From: Calothrix parasitica NIES-267
Lineage (GTDB): Bacteria > Cyanobacteriota > Cyanobacteriia > Cyanobacteriales > Nostocaceae
Direction of reading: 5' to 3'
Assembly: GCF_002368095.1 (NCBI RefSeq)
Contig: NZ_AP018227.1
Location: 4,675,782 to 4,739,781, forward strand
Length of the DNA stretch: 64,000 nucleotides
Shown: one piece after another, positions 1 to 8,016 of the stretch
Layout: each line of letters opens with the position of its first letter
Numbering within the stretch: the first letter of the stretch is position 1
The notes under the pieces: model-generated
What the model was told of the DNA's origin: nothing
Database searches by the model: none
What the model saw: only the letters and a program-made list of their open reading frames with translations
Position numbers and translations under genes: made by a program

Positions 1-159
1 GAATGGCAGCAAAGATTCGGGATGTTCTGGAAATTTAAAGTAACTTACTAGTGCCATAATAAGTAGCACAACTAAGAAAATTACAATTAAAATCGTCCAT
101 TCCACATAACGCACTACTTTAGGTAGAGAAAATACCTTTTCTTTCATGATTTTACCCAT
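1..159 (-). CDS. Partial membrane protein, N-terminus only
   Basis: This is the start of a gene that runs off the left edge. It can begin at an ATG at 159 or at an in-frame ATG at 147. Only about 53 residues are visible. They show a short charged N-terminus (KEKVFSLPKVVRYVEW) followed by a strongly hydrophobic stretch of about 22 residues (ILIVIFLVVLLIMALVSYF), so the product starts with a membrane anchor or signal anchor. The gene is divergent from the response regulator that starts at 314, so a sensor kinase is possible. No kinase motif lies inside the window, so that remains a guess from position. Confidence 0.55.
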   Translation of the reverse strand, partial: MGKIMKEKVFSLPKVVRYVEWTILIVIFLVVLLIMALVSYFKFPEHPESLLPF

Positions 160-313
160 AACCAAAAGCTATCCCATCATGGAATATAGTATGACATGCG
201 GTACGAAAAACAGCATGACTTTAGTAATATTTTTAAATGACTTTATACATGTACTTTATGTAGCCTAATTGGCTAATGTACTAATAGTTAACATCTATCC
301 ATGTCTGATATCT

Positions 314-1039
314 ATGATAACTATAAACTCAAAAGATGCCAATAATTTATCTCTTGAAGCATCTTTGAAAATTTTGTTAGTTGACGAAGCTAACGATATA
401 TTTATGAGTGAAGCAATTGAATTATTAAACTCTCAATATTCCGATATAAAAGTTTTAATAGCACAAACAGCGGATATAGCTATTCATCAAATTAAATTAT
501 TTGAGCCGGATTTAGTAATAATGGATTTAATGGTATCTAAAAAGCCGGGTTTTAGGGCAAAGATAAGCACGGGGATACAGTTTCTTCTCTATATAATTAA
601 TAATCATCCAGAAACTAATATTTTCGTTTGTAGCGAATATATTGAAACTTTGCAGCGAATTGAGGCCAAAATAAAGGTTTATCACAAGGGATTTGTCGCT
701 GCTCGCAAGGGTCTTTCAAATACAGAGATGATGCAGCGAGTGAATTGGTCATTACAGGGATTAACTCATCTCAAAGAGATTTACAAAAATATTCACACAA
801 ATAAGTTTCAGTCGCAACTAAAGCCAGAATGGCAAAGAATGCTCAATTTAGCTTTTAGAGAAGGGTTACAAGATAAAGTAATAGCAGAAAATATTCGTGT
901 CTCAGAACGCATGGTACGTAATTATTGGAATGGTGTGCAAGAAGTTCTCGGTATTGATAGCGGAAAATTAAAACGTCAGGGTAAAAATATTAGAATTGTG
1001 ACTTTAAATCGAGCTAGAGAAGCAGGTTTAATTGACTGA
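314..1039 (+). CDS. Response regulator-like protein with LuxR-type HTH
   Basis: About 241 residues from the ATG at 314; a TTG at 269 is an alternative in-frame start and would add 15 residues. The N-terminal half resembles a CheY-like receiver. The strand ILLVDEAND carries the acidic pair, and DLVIMDLM carries the likely phospho-acceptor Asp, followed by a longer than usual insertion. The C-terminal part (REGLQDKVIAENIRVSERMV) reads as a NarL/LuxR helix-turn-helix: a region binding DNA and recognising promoters. Expected role: phosphorylation-controlled transcription factor in the cytoplasm. It is transcribed away from the partial membrane protein at the left edge, a possible signalling partner. 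The target genes cannot be told from the sequence. Confidence 0.7.
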   Translation: MITINSKDANNLSLEASLKILLVDEANDIFMSEAIELLNSQYSDIKVLIAQTADIAIHQIKLFEPDLVIMDLMVSKKPGFRAKISTGIQFLLYIINNHPETNIFVCSEYIETLQRIEAKIKVYHKGFVAARKGLSNTEMMQRVNWSLQGLTHLKEIYKNIHTNKFQSQLKPEWQRMLNLAFREGLQDKVIAENIRVSERMVRNYWNGVQEVLGIDSGKLKRQGKNIRIVTLNRAREAGLID

Positions 1040-1108
1040 AAATTCTGAGTATTTAACAACGATTGCGACTTAAAGGTTCGACTTTGACTTTAATTAACAT
1101 CTCAAATC

Positions 1109-2008
1109 ATGAATAAATTAAACTTACTGACATTATCTTTATTCTCATTAATCATATTATTAGCGATTGCAATTCCTACTAAGGTCGCAGTTGCTGAACC
1201 CGCAAATGATGATGAGATGATACCAACAAAGATTGCAGAAAGATTGCTCAGACTAAATAGAATTGACTTTTATAGAGGAATAAAAAGCAATATCATAGTC
1301 GGAAAATTACCAGAAAATTTACCAGTAGATATTCCTCAACCTGCCCAGACTAAAGTTATCGGTAGTATTGAAAGAGGTGAAAATATGTATGAAATAGCAT
1401 TAGATATACCAGTAGCAGCAACACAAGTAAAATCTTTCTATGAAAATCAATTAATAGAGAAGGAATGGAAACAACAAGAAGATATGTCTCCAAAAAGAGC
1501 TTTTGCAACATCAGCAACTCAGATTGAGGAAAATTTGAGCTTCTGTAAATCAGAAAAAGGTCCTTTATTGCAGCTAAATATTAATCAGTCAGAAAATACT
1601 CTCACAGAAGTTAGTATCTCTTTAAATACTGATGAATCAAATTCTTCTTGTCGATATTTAATTGGAGGTTTACCTTTTAGTTTTGCCAAAACTCCTATAT
1701 TAAGACCACCAGCAAATACGAAAGTAACTCCAAAACAAGTTGGAGGTTTTAGTTCTGAAATGTCTAATTCTATGGCAAATTTAGAATCTCAGCTAAATCT
1801 CCAACAATTAAATCAACATTATATAAGTCAGATGCAAGAAGCTGGTTGGACAAAAATGGCTGATGCACAAAATAATCAAGCTGCTTTTAGTATGTGGTCA
1901 TTGAAAGATAAAGACAATATTTATTGGCAAGGAATGATGAGTATTAAGCCCGTTGAAGCTAAATCAGAAAAATATTTAGCAAATTTGGTTATTATGCAAG
2001 AGAAATGA
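1109..2008 (+). CDS. Exported protein of unknown function
   Basis: A 299-residue protein with a classic N-terminal signal sequence: basic start (MNKLNLL), hydrophobic core (LSLFSLIILLAIAIP) and a small-residue cleavage zone near VAVAEP, about residue 30. There is no lipobox cysteine. The mature part is polar and seems to contain two related segments, each with a proline-rich entry (LPVDIPQP, ILRPPANTKVTP) followed by a helix ending near a W (LIEKEWKQQ, MQEAGWTKM). That suggests a duplicated fold. I do not recognise a named family. It follows the response regulator by 69 bp on the same strand and could be cotranscribed. Most likely periplasmic or thylakoid-lumenal. Confidence 0.6.
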   Translation: MNKLNLLTLSLFSLIILLAIAIPTKVAVAEPANDDEMIPTKIAERLLRLNRIDFYRGIKSNIIVGKLPENLPVDIPQPAQTKVIGSIERGENMYEIALDIPVAATQVKSFYENQLIEKEWKQQEDMSPKRAFATSATQIEENLSFCKSEKGPLLQLNINQSENTLTEVSISLNTDESNSSCRYLIGGLPFSFAKTPILRPPANTKVTPKQVGGFSSEMSNSMANLESQLNLQQLNQHYISQMQEAGWTKMADAQNNQAAFSMWSLKDKDNIYWQGMMSIKPVEAKSEKYLANLVIMQEK

Positions 2009-2066
2009 ATGGGTCTGTTTGATTTTTATTCTGGGTGCTTCTATTTTACAAATTTTTATAACCTCC

Positions 2067-2822
2067 CTAACCCCTCTCTTCAACTCTATTAGGAATCACA
2101 ATATAACCAGTACTCGCATCTCCCAATACTAAATTCCGCTGTTCTCCCCAATACCACCAATAAGCTCCGACATAAGCACAGATAATACTATCTAATTTAT
2201 CTTCTGAAGCTTTGAGAACTTTACCCGTACAGGTTGAATTTAAAAATTTAAAATTTAAAAAATTAGAACTAGTATCCAATCTCAAACTAGGTTCCAGATT
2301 CGGTAAAATATCGAAGATGTAGTTATAAAGCTTGGTCAATTCAAGATGGCGATCGCCGATTTTTCCTTTTTTATATTTGAGGATTTTTTGTAATCCGAAA
2401 AGCTGAACTATAGCGGGATGTGGAAATACTTCAACTTGATATCTACCAGACTTTTGCGCTTCAATAGTTGGTGCATGAATATAACCGCGAGATTCCAATT
2501 CTAAACCAAAATTAACCGTCCGTTGAGCAAAAGCTAAACCAAGATTCGCAGGGTAACATCCAGCATGATATTTACCAAAGTGTTTGTGAGTCAACTTGTC
2601 GGGTAAGCGACTTCCGGTAGCATTAGGAATAAGAGTCGGAGCGTCAACCGCAATAATCGCGTTTTCCCTTGCTTTTACGCAATTATCAACCCAAACGAGG
2701 ATATCTGCAATCTCATCTTTTCTATCTAAGTCCTGCAATCGTAGCTTTCCATCAATTAATTCTAGATAACATAAGCCGCTTGGTTGAGATTGCCAACCCA
2801 AATCAATACCGAGGAATTTCAT
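2067..2822 (-). CDS. DUF429 protein, predicted RNase H-like nuclease
   Basis: 251 residues. The N-terminus MKFLGIDLGW is the beta-strand carrying the first acidic residue of an RNase H-like fold, and IIAVDAPTLIP carries a second. HFGKYHAGCYPAN and EVFPHPAIVQLFG are recognisable DUF429 segments, and DKLDSIICAYVGAYW near the C-terminus provides the final acidic residue. Members are predicted RNase H-like nucleases of unknown substrate; this is fold-based inference, not an activity seen in the sequence. The gene contains a HIP1 octamer at 2349. It is convergent with the exported protein on its left and separated by 361 bp from the ferredoxin gene on its right. Confidence 0.7.
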   Translation of the reverse strand: MKFLGIDLGWQSQPSGLCYLELIDGKLRLQDLDRKDEIADILVWVDNCVKARENAIIAVDAPTLIPNATGSRLPDKLTHKHFGKYHAGCYPANLGLAFAQRTVNFGLELESRGYIHAPTIEAQKSGRYQVEVFPHPAIVQLFGLQKILKYKKGKIGDRHLELTKLYNYIFDILPNLEPSLRLDTSSNFLNFKFLNSTCTGKVLKASEDKLDSIICAYVGAYWWYWGEQRNLVLGDASTGYIVIPNRVEERG

Positions 2823-3183
2823 CTATTTATCCTTCCCTGCTCCCTGTTTTTCAAATATTTATTTGGCAAGTTTTTATATTTATAAGTGCGAACTTTTGTA
2901 AACTTTATTAACTTATTCACACAAAATGTATACAAAAGTTTGTACCATAAAACAGATGTAACAGTTTAGAAGCTGAAACATTTGCATAGTTAAGCATTTA
3001 GCCTTATATAGGTGGCAGTGACATTGAGTAATAGTAACTCAAGGCTGTAAATCTTGAGCTAACGCTAAAGCTATAGTCATTTGACATCATTTTACTAGCT
3101 TACGAGCGCATAGTAAATTAGATGCCAAAAATTCAAAATTACCGTTCAAGAACACTAACTTAAAGTTTTTTAAAGAGAGAACA
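2823..3183. other. Intergenic region upstream of ferredoxin
   Basis: 361 bp, AT-rich, without a convincing gene. It holds the divergent upstream regions of the DUF429 gene and the ferredoxin gene. A small inverted repeat, CTCAAG (3038-3043) with CTTGAG (3053-3058), lies about 125 bp upstream of the ferredoxin start and could be an operator or leader hairpin. The stretch AAAGAGAGAACAATG just before 3184 gives a purine-rich ribosome-binding site. I could not fix a promoter with confidence. Confidence 0.35.
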
Positions 3184-3480
3184 ATGGGAACATATCAAGT
3201 AACATTAGTCAACGACGAAGGATTAAATAAAACCATCGAAGTTGAAGACGACCAATATATTTTTGATGCTGCTGAAGAGCAAGATATTGACCTTCCAGTT
3301 TCTTGTCGTGCGGGTTCCTGCTCTAGCTGTGCTGGAAAAATCATCTCTGGTGAAGTAGACCAATCAGACCAAGCATTCCTTGATGACGACCAAATGGCTG
3401 CGGGATTTGTACTAACTTGCGTTGCTATTCCTACATCAGATTGTAAGATTCAAACTCATCAAGAAGATGCTTTGTATTGA
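3184..3480 (+). CDS. Plant-type [2Fe-2S] ferredoxin
   Basis: A 98-residue one-electron carrier, the full length of the cyanobacterial PetF family. Cluster ligands are Cys41, Cys46, Cys49 (CRAGSCSSC) and Cys79 (LTCVA), in the standard C-x4-C-x2-C-xn-C spacing. The acidic surface typical of photosystem I and FNR partners is present ([21 protein letters not shown]). It lacks the extended changes of heterocyst FdxH, so it is closer to vegetative PetF-type proteins; an extra Cys87 replaces the usual valine. It would accept electrons from photosystem I and pass them to FNR, thioredoxin reductase, nitrogen enzymes or NDH-1. Thioredoxin lies 199 bp downstream. Cyanobacteria carry several paralogues, so a specific symbol is not given. 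Confidence 0.9.
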   Translation: MGTYQVTLVNDEGLNKTIEVEDDQYIFDAAEEQDIDLPVSCRAGSCSSCAGKIISGEVDQSDQAFLDDDQMAAGFVLTCVAIPTSDCKIQTHQEDALY

Positions 3481-3678
3481 TATTTGTCTGACTTCCCCAT
3501 GCGAAATTAAATAGTCGTATAAGAGGGAATAGGAGCTAGGAATTAGGAGTTAATAATTGGGGATTAGGGAAAATAATATTATCCTTAGATAGCAAGTTTT
3601 TTGATAATTTTTACCGACAACGAGTAAATTAATTCGCGTTAATGCTCATAAAAAAATAACCTGATAGATAAAAATACC

Positions 3679-4008
3679 ATGCCAGAAACAATAACAGTTG
3701 AATATATCCAAGAAAAAGAATTTGATACACTTTCAACAAGTAATGGTGTATTTGTATGTGACTTCACCGCAACTTGGTGCGGCCCTTGTAAAATGATTGC
3801 TCCGATGATGGAACAATTAGCTCAAGAACATGAAGGTAAAATTAAAGTCGCAAAAGTAGACCTCGGAGAAAATTCTAACTTAGCTAAAAGGTTGAATATA
3901 AAGAGCATTCCTACCGTAATGATTTACAAAGATGGAAACCTTATAGAAACAATTGTAGGAATAGTTCCCTACGAAAAATTTAATACAGTTGTGAGTGGAG
4001 TACTTTAA
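3679..4008 (+). CDS. Thioredoxin
   Basis: 109 residues, the standard thioredoxin length, with the active site WCGPC at residues 33-37. The conserved cis-proline segment SIPTVMIYKDG and the closing glycine loop (VGIVPYEKF) are in place. It reduces disulfides on target enzymes using electrons from thioredoxin reductase. The gene follows a ferredoxin gene on the same strand, so the pair sits on the same reductant pathway, although a 199-bp gap argues against tight cotranscription. A dispersed palindromic repeat begins three bases after its stop codon. Which thioredoxin class (m, x, y or another) it belongs to is not settled from the sequence. Confidence 0.92.
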   Translation: MPETITVEYIQEKEFDTLSTSNGVFVCDFTATWCGPCKMIAPMMEQLAQEHEGKIKVAKVDLGENSNLAKRLNIKSIPTVMIYKDGNLIETIVGIVPYEKFNTVVSGVL

Positions 4009-4011
4009 ACC

Positions 4012-4084
4012 TGTAGGGTGTATGACGGTTACGATATATTATCAAAACTCACCAACAAAATTTGATATTACCGTCACGCACCAA
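4012..4084. repeat. Family A palindromic repeat, copy 1
   Basis: About 73 bp with ends GTAGGGTGTATGACGG and CCGTCACGCACCAA, which are imperfect reverse complements around an AT-rich centre. Related copies occur at 6651, 6714, 11811, 14293, 37040 and 40832, with a weaker one at 4199. It lies right after the thioredoxin stop codon and could fold as a terminator-like hairpin. Confidence 0.75.
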
Positions 4085-4198
4085 TTAATTTGTTAATAAC
4101 TAATAATGCTGTTTCAATAACACATGCAAATCCCTTTTACTTATTAAAGGGGATTTTCTGTTTTCTTATCAATCACAAATAATTAAGACTTACGTAAT

Positions 4199-4264
4199 TG
4201 TCAGTGACACTATAGAGATTGTTACTAAGTTCAAAAATATTAAAAGTGTCACAGCACCCCACAA
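4199..4264. repeat. Degenerate Family A repeat
   Basis: A weaker relative of the neighbouring repeat, with ends GTCAGTGACAC and GTGTCACAGCACCCCACA. Together with copy 1 it fills most of the 396-bp gap between thioredoxin and the DUF5996-like gene. I see nothing else in that gap apart from an AT-rich upstream region near 4300-4400. Confidence 0.5.
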
Positions 4265-4404
4265 AAAAATATACCGGTTGCATAAGTCCTAATAATAATT
4301 AAATCGTAATTCAAAGTCTGAATGCAGCTTCTTAGAATATTATTGTGATGGTGGCTTAATGTAAATTGCCCACTTTCTGCAAACCCTACAAACTAGAGTT
4401 AACA

Positions 4405-5310
4405 ATGGTAAATTCTGCCGAAGCTTTCCCATCATTACCGTCAAAATCATGGCAAGAAACCTCCTCCACCCTACAGCTATGGACGCAAGTAATCGGTAAA
4501 ATCCGCATGGAATTAACTCCACTCATCAACCATTGGTGGAATGTCACACTCTACGTCACATCAAGAGGATTAAGCACTTCTTCAATACCTTACGAAACTC
4601 GCTTTTTTCAAATCGACTTTGATTTCATCGCTCACGAACTTTGTATTTCCACATCCGACGGACAACGTAGAGCATTTGCACTAAAACCATATTCCGTAGC
4701 CGAATTTTACAAGAAAATAATGGACGCTTTAGCATCATTAGATATTAAAGTAAAAATATGGACAATGGCACAAGAAGTATCCAATCCTATTAAGTTTGAG
4801 GAGGATACAAAACACGCATCTTACGACCCCGAATACGCACATAGATTTTGGCAAGTATTAGTACAAAGCAATCGCGTGTTTACACAATTTCGTTCCCAAT
4901 TCATAGGTAAAGTTAGTCCCACCCACTTCTTCTGGGGAAGCTTCGATTTAGCATTAACTCGCTTTTCCGGACGTAAAGCACCCAAGCATTCTGGTGTAAG
5001 CGGAATGCCTGATTTTATCACCCATGAAGCATATTCTCACGAAGTCAGCAGTTGTGGATTTTGGCCGGGTGGAGGTGGAGTAGAACCATTTTTTTATTCC
5101 TATGCTTACCCCGAACCTGAAGGATTCAAAGATTATAAAATACAGCCAGAAGGAGCTTACTTTCACAAAGATATCCACGAATTTGTTCTACCGTTAGAAA
5201 CATTGAGATTATCAGATAACCCCGACGAGACTTTATTATCCTTTTTACAGAGTACTTATGAAGCTGCTGCTGTATTAGGTAAATGGGATAGGGAAGCTTT
5301 GGAGCGTTAA
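4405..5310 (+). CDS. DUF5996 family protein
   Basis: About 301 residues starting at MVNSAEAFPSLP; an upstream in-frame ATG at 4366 would add 13 unconvincing residues. Family-like segments include WNVTLYVTSRGLST, FFQIDFDFIAHEL, PTHFFWGSFDLALTRFSGR and the glycine-rich FWPGGGG followed by FFYSYAYPEP. The protein is soluble, with no signal peptide or membrane segment. The family is widespread in bacteria and has no assigned function that I know. The HigB toxin gene starts 18 bp after its stop, but nothing suggests a shared role. Confidence 0.7.
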   Translation: MVNSAEAFPSLPSKSWQETSSTLQLWTQVIGKIRMELTPLINHWWNVTLYVTSRGLSTSSIPYETRFFQIDFDFIAHELCISTSDGQRRAFALKPYSVAEFYKKIMDALASLDIKVKIWTMAQEVSNPIKFEEDTKHASYDPEYAHRFWQVLVQSNRVFTQFRSQFIGKVSPTHFFWGSFDLALTRFSGRKAPKHSGVSGMPDFITHEAYSHEVSSCGFWPGGGGVEPFFYSYAYPEPEGFKDYKIQPEGAYFHKDIHEFVLPLETLRLSDNPDETLLSFLQSTYEAAAVLGKWDREALER

Positions 5311-5328
5311 TAATTACGGTTAAATTAG

Positions 5329-5637
5329 ATGCGTGTTATTAGTAAAAAGGCCATTAGAGAATTCTGGGAAAAGCACTCCAATGCTCAAACTGGTCTTATA
5401 TTATGGTATCAGCGTATATGTGATTCCGGTTTTCAAAACTTTAATGATATACGTCGGATATTTCCCTCAGCAGATGTAGTGAAAAATTTTACTGTCTTTA
5501 ATATTAGCGGTAATAATTATAGATTGATAACATACATAGACTATGAATATCAATTAGTATTTATTCGCGCTGTGCTTACTCACGCTGAATACGATAAGGA
5601 GAACTGGAAAAATGACGACTGGTTTGAAAAATCCTAG
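5329..5637 (+). CDS. higB: HigB-type toxin, mRNA interferase
   Basis: 102 residues, matching the HigB family of ribosome-dependent mRNA interferases (RelE superfamily fold). Typical segments are the N-terminal REFWEKHSNAQ, the central FNDIRRIFPSADVV and the C-terminal strand VFIRAVLTHAEYDKENW, which includes the conserved HAEYD. Free toxin would cleave mRNA during translation and stop growth. The gene overlaps the downstream antitoxin by 26 bp (5612-5637), and toxin-first order is characteristic of higBA. The antitoxin normally represses the shared promoter in the short gap before 5329. The family call is strong; the activity is inferred. Confidence 0.85.
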   Translation: MRVISKKAIREFWEKHSNAQTGLILWYQRICDSGFQNFNDIRRIFPSADVVKNFTVFNISGNNYRLITYIDYEYQLVFIRAVLTHAEYDKENWKNDDWFEKS

Positions 5638-6019
5638 TAGCTATTATATTGAACTAATAACTACTTTTCCACCTCGTCCGATTACTAATGAAAACGAATT
5701 AAAAGCTACTCAAAATCGAATTAATTCTATTTTAGATAAAGACAATATTACTCAAGATGATAGAGATTACTTAAAAGTATTAAGTACGTTAGTTTATGAT
5801 TATGAAAATCAACATGAAATAATACCAACTTTAACAGGGATTGCGCTAATAAAGGCATTGTTAGAAGAATCTTCTCTTCAACCTCAAGATTTAATTCCTA
5901 TTTATAAAAGTGAATCAAGGGTTTTAGACATATTAAATGGAAAAGCCGAATCTACTCCAAGCGAAATCCAAGGATTGGCTGATTTGTTCAAGATGTCTCC
6001 CAAATATTTTATTGAATAG
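5612..6019 (+). CDS. higA: HigA-type antitoxin with HTH domain
   Basis: 135 residues. The N-terminus is a variable part (PPRPITNENELKATQNRINS), and the C-terminal third is a Cro/C1-type helix-turn-helix: LIPIYKSESRVLDILNGKAE followed by LADLFKMSPKYFIE. It should bind and neutralise HigB and repress the operon through the HTH. Its ATG lies inside the end of higB and has a good ribosome-binding site (AAGGAG) 11 bases upstream, which supports coupled translation. The downstream neighbour on the opposite strand ends only 6 bp away. Confidence 0.83.
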   Translation: MTTGLKNPSSYYIELITTFPPRPITNENELKATQNRINSILDKDNITQDDRDYLKVLSTLVYDYENQHEIIPTLTGIALIKALLEESSLQPQDLIPIYKSESRVLDILNGKAESTPSEIQGLADLFKMSPKYFIE

Positions 6020-6025
6020 AAACTA

Positions 6026-6436
6026 TTAACCAACTATTTGTACATCTTGGAATAAACCATCACCACCAACATCTAAAACAATCGCGTGTCCTAAAAACAA
6101 ATCTCCATCGTTATACCAAAATTGGAAGCTATTTTCATCAAGATTAAAAACTATTTCTTCCAATTTTATTTGCTGTATAAAAGTGTCACAATCAATATTT
6201 TCGTTATCATTCCAGCTTCTGTTATATAAATCAACAAGTTCATTTGCACTAGAAAATATAATACTTGCTTCTTGTTTTATAATTTCTATTATTTTGGGAA
6301 GTATCTGATTATTAAATTGTTTAATCTGGATAGTTTGCTTATCTTCGGTTTCTATAGTTAAATCTATAAAGTGATTGTTGTGAATTTCTAGTTTTGTTTT
6401 CCAGCAATCATGCTCATTGTCATATATTAATTCCAT
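6026..6436 (-). CDS. DUF2262-like hypothetical protein
   Basis: 136 residues, soluble, acidic. The C-terminal part, with FWYNDGDLFLGHAIVLDVGGDG, resembles the end of DUF2262-type proteins, where a sentence like FEFWFDDGDLFWGH recurs; the match is by memory and modest. The N-terminus WKTKLEIHNNHFIDLTIE looks like paired beta strands. Such proteins are often found near immunity or toxin genes, but the function is unknown. The convergent neighbour is the HigA antitoxin, 6 bp away. The small antitoxin remnant at 6476-6643 is 40 bp upstream in the same direction. Confidence 0.5.
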   Translation of the reverse strand: MELIYDNEHDCWKTKLEIHNNHFIDLTIETEDKQTIQIKQFNNQILPKIIEIIKQEASIIFSSANELVDLYNRSWNDNENIDCDTFIQQIKLEEIVFNLDENSFQFWYNDGDLFLGHAIVLDVGGDGLFQDVQIVG

Positions 6437-6475
6437 CTAATTTCTAGCAAAGAAAATATAGATTTTAGTAAATGA

Positions 6476-6643
6476 TTACTTTTCGTATTCCTCCTGAAAT
6501 ATTTTCATTGCTGATTTTAAAGTATGATTAGGTTCCGGTGAATTTTCTATTAAAGATAAAAATATATCTCGGTCATTATCAGTCAAGATAATCTTTTGAG
6601 AATCTAAATCATTTGTATTTGTTTCTTTATTCTTATCTTTCAT
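6476..6643 (-). pseudogene. C-terminal half of a DUF1778 (TacA-like) antitoxin
   Basis: A 55-codon reading frame from an ATG at 6643 to a TAA at 6476. The product KIILTDNDRDIFLSLIENSP followed by EPNHTLKSAMKIF matches the C-terminal toxin-binding half of DUF1778 antitoxins, where a pattern LSxxDRDxFLxLLxxxxEPNxxLKxA is usual. The N-terminal ribbon-helix-helix DNA-binding half is missing; the first 15 residues are low-complexity (KDKNKETNTND) and an in-frame stop lies just upstream. No GNAT toxin gene follows. I read it as a remnant truncated next to the repeat that begins at 6651. A working small protein cannot be excluded. Confidence 0.6.
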
Positions 6644-6650
6644 TTTAGTT

Positions 6651-6784
6651 TGTAGGATGCGTTATGACTTCAGTCTAACGCACCAATATATTATATATTA
6701 TTCTAATTTACAGTTGGTGCGTGACGGCAATATCAAGTTGTTTGGTTATAAAATAAATAATTCCTAGCCGTCACACACCCTACA
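6651..6784. repeat. Two adjacent Family A repeats (copies 3 and 4)
   Basis: Copy 3 (6651-6688) is a short form, TGTAGGATGCGTTATG to CTAACGCACCAA. Copy 4 (6714-6784) is in the opposite orientation, TTGGTGCGTGACGGC to GCCGTCACACACCCTACAA. The two are head to head, so the pair forms a larger inverted repeat. They fill most of the 208-bp gap between the antitoxin remnant and the end of the iminopeptidase gene. The rest is heptamer-like repeat (ACCAATTACCAATT). Confidence 0.75.
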
Positions 6785-6851
6785 AGAAAAAATAGATAAT
6801 GGAGATTATACCAATTACCAATTACCAATTCCCCATCCCCAATTCCCAAAA

Positions 6852-7790
6852 TTAAAACCTATCCGTAGCATCAATCAAAGCACTTTGAATACCGGGTTCG
6901 GTCATGGAATGTCCTGCATCTGGAACCACAATAAATTCAGCTTCCGACCAAACTTTGTGTAATTCCCAAGCCGAAATCATCGGACAAACTACATCGTATC
7001 TTCCCTGTACAATCACGGTCGGAATATGACGGATTTTATCAACATTCAAAAGTAATTGGTCTTCTCTTTCAAAAAATCCCTTGTTAACAAAATAATGACA
7101 TTCAATTCGAGCAAAAGCATCAGCAAAAGCACTTTCACCAAAGCTGCTCATTAAAGATTTATCAAGGAATAATTTACTCGTACTTGCTTCCCAAATTGAC
7201 CAGCATTTTGCAGCTTCCAACCTTACTTTTTTATCTTCACTAGTCAATCTTTTATAATAAGCATTTAATAAATCATCTCTTTCTTCTGGTGGAATTGGCT
7301 TTAAATACTCCTCCCAAGCGTCGGGGAAAACATTACTTGCACCTTCCTGATAAAACCAATGTAATTCCTTTTGACGCAGCATAAAAATACCGCGTAAAAT
7401 TAAACCTTTGCAGCGCTCCGGATGAGTTTCGCTATAAGCCAAAGAAAGTGTACTTCCCCAACTTCCACCAAACACAACCCAATTATTTATTCCTAAATGC
7501 TCGCGTAACTTTTCAATATCGCTGACTAAATCCCAAGTTGTATTTTCGCGTAATTCTGCATGAGGAGTACTTTTCCCACAACCCCTTTGGTCAAACATAA
7601 TTAAACGCCATTTTTCTGGATTAAAATATTGGCGATAATAACTCGGACATCCACCACCAGGCCCGCCATGCAATACTACAATAGGTTTACCCTGCGGATT
7701 ACCCGACTCTTCAAAATGAATCGTATGTAAATCCGAAACCTTTAATTTACCTTCTTGATAAGCTTCCCTTGGTGGATATAGTTCGCGCAT
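6852..7790 (-). CDS. pip: Proline iminopeptidase
   Basis: 312 residues, an alpha/beta hydrolase of peptidase family S33 that removes N-terminal proline from peptides in the cytoplasm. The oxyanion-hole motif HGGPGGG is at residues 41-47. The nucleophile is Ser110 in GGSWGS, with the acid Asp266 in QGRYDVV and the general base His294 in DAGHS. The N-terminus has the family's typical YPPREAYQEGKLKVSDLH. There is no signal peptide. The gene is divergent from trpS. The gap between them carries complementary heptamer repeats that reach almost to both start codons. Confidence 0.93.
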   Translation of the reverse strand: MRELYPPREAYQEGKLKVSDLHTIHFEESGNPQGKPIVVLHGGPGGGCPSYYRQYFNPEKWRLIMFDQRGCGKSTPHAELRENTTWDLVSDIEKLREHLGINNWVVFGGSWGSTLSLAYSETHPERCKGLILRGIFMLRQKELHWFYQEGASNVFPDAWEEYLKPIPPEERDDLLNAYYKRLTSEDKKVRLEAAKCWSIWEASTSKLFLDKSLMSSFGESAFADAFARIECHYFVNKGFFEREDQLLLNVDKIRHIPTVIVQGRYDVVCPMISAWELHKVWSEAEFIVVPDAGHSMTEPGIQSALIDATDRF

Positions 7791-7799
7791 AATCAGTTA

Positions 7800-8009
7800 T
7801 CAGTGAACAGTGAGCAGTGAACAGTGAGCAGTGAGCAGCAATTAAGGTATATTTTGGGGAATGAATGCTTCAACTATTAGTTTATGGCGTTCTGCAATAA
7901 TACCCTAACAGTTGCAGCGAAGAAGGTAGATTTACTTTAAACGTTAAATAAATCTCATAACTAATTGTTAATTGATAACTGTTAACTGTTCACTGTTCAC
8001 TGTTCACTG
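7800..8009. repeat. Complementary heptamer repeats flanking pip and trpS starts
   Basis: CAGTGAACAGTGAGC-type repeats at about 7801-7838 and their complement (ACTGTTCACTGTTCACTG) at about 7978-8009 form arms of one long potential hairpin. The right arm ends 7 bp before the trpS ATG and leaves no clear Shine-Dalgarno. The central part (7840-7975) has no gene and must hold the divergent promoters. Confidence 0.6.
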
Positions 8010-8016
8010 ATTTATT

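Noticed and set aside
2669-2911. 80-codon frame opposite the DUF429 gene start
   Set aside because: It mostly overlaps the DUF429 gene on the other strand and has no conserved features.
7840-8016. T-box or other aminoacylation sensor upstream of trpS
   Set aside because: No T-box sequence or specifier stem is visible, T-boxes are not expected in cyanobacteria, and the region is explained by heptamer repeats.
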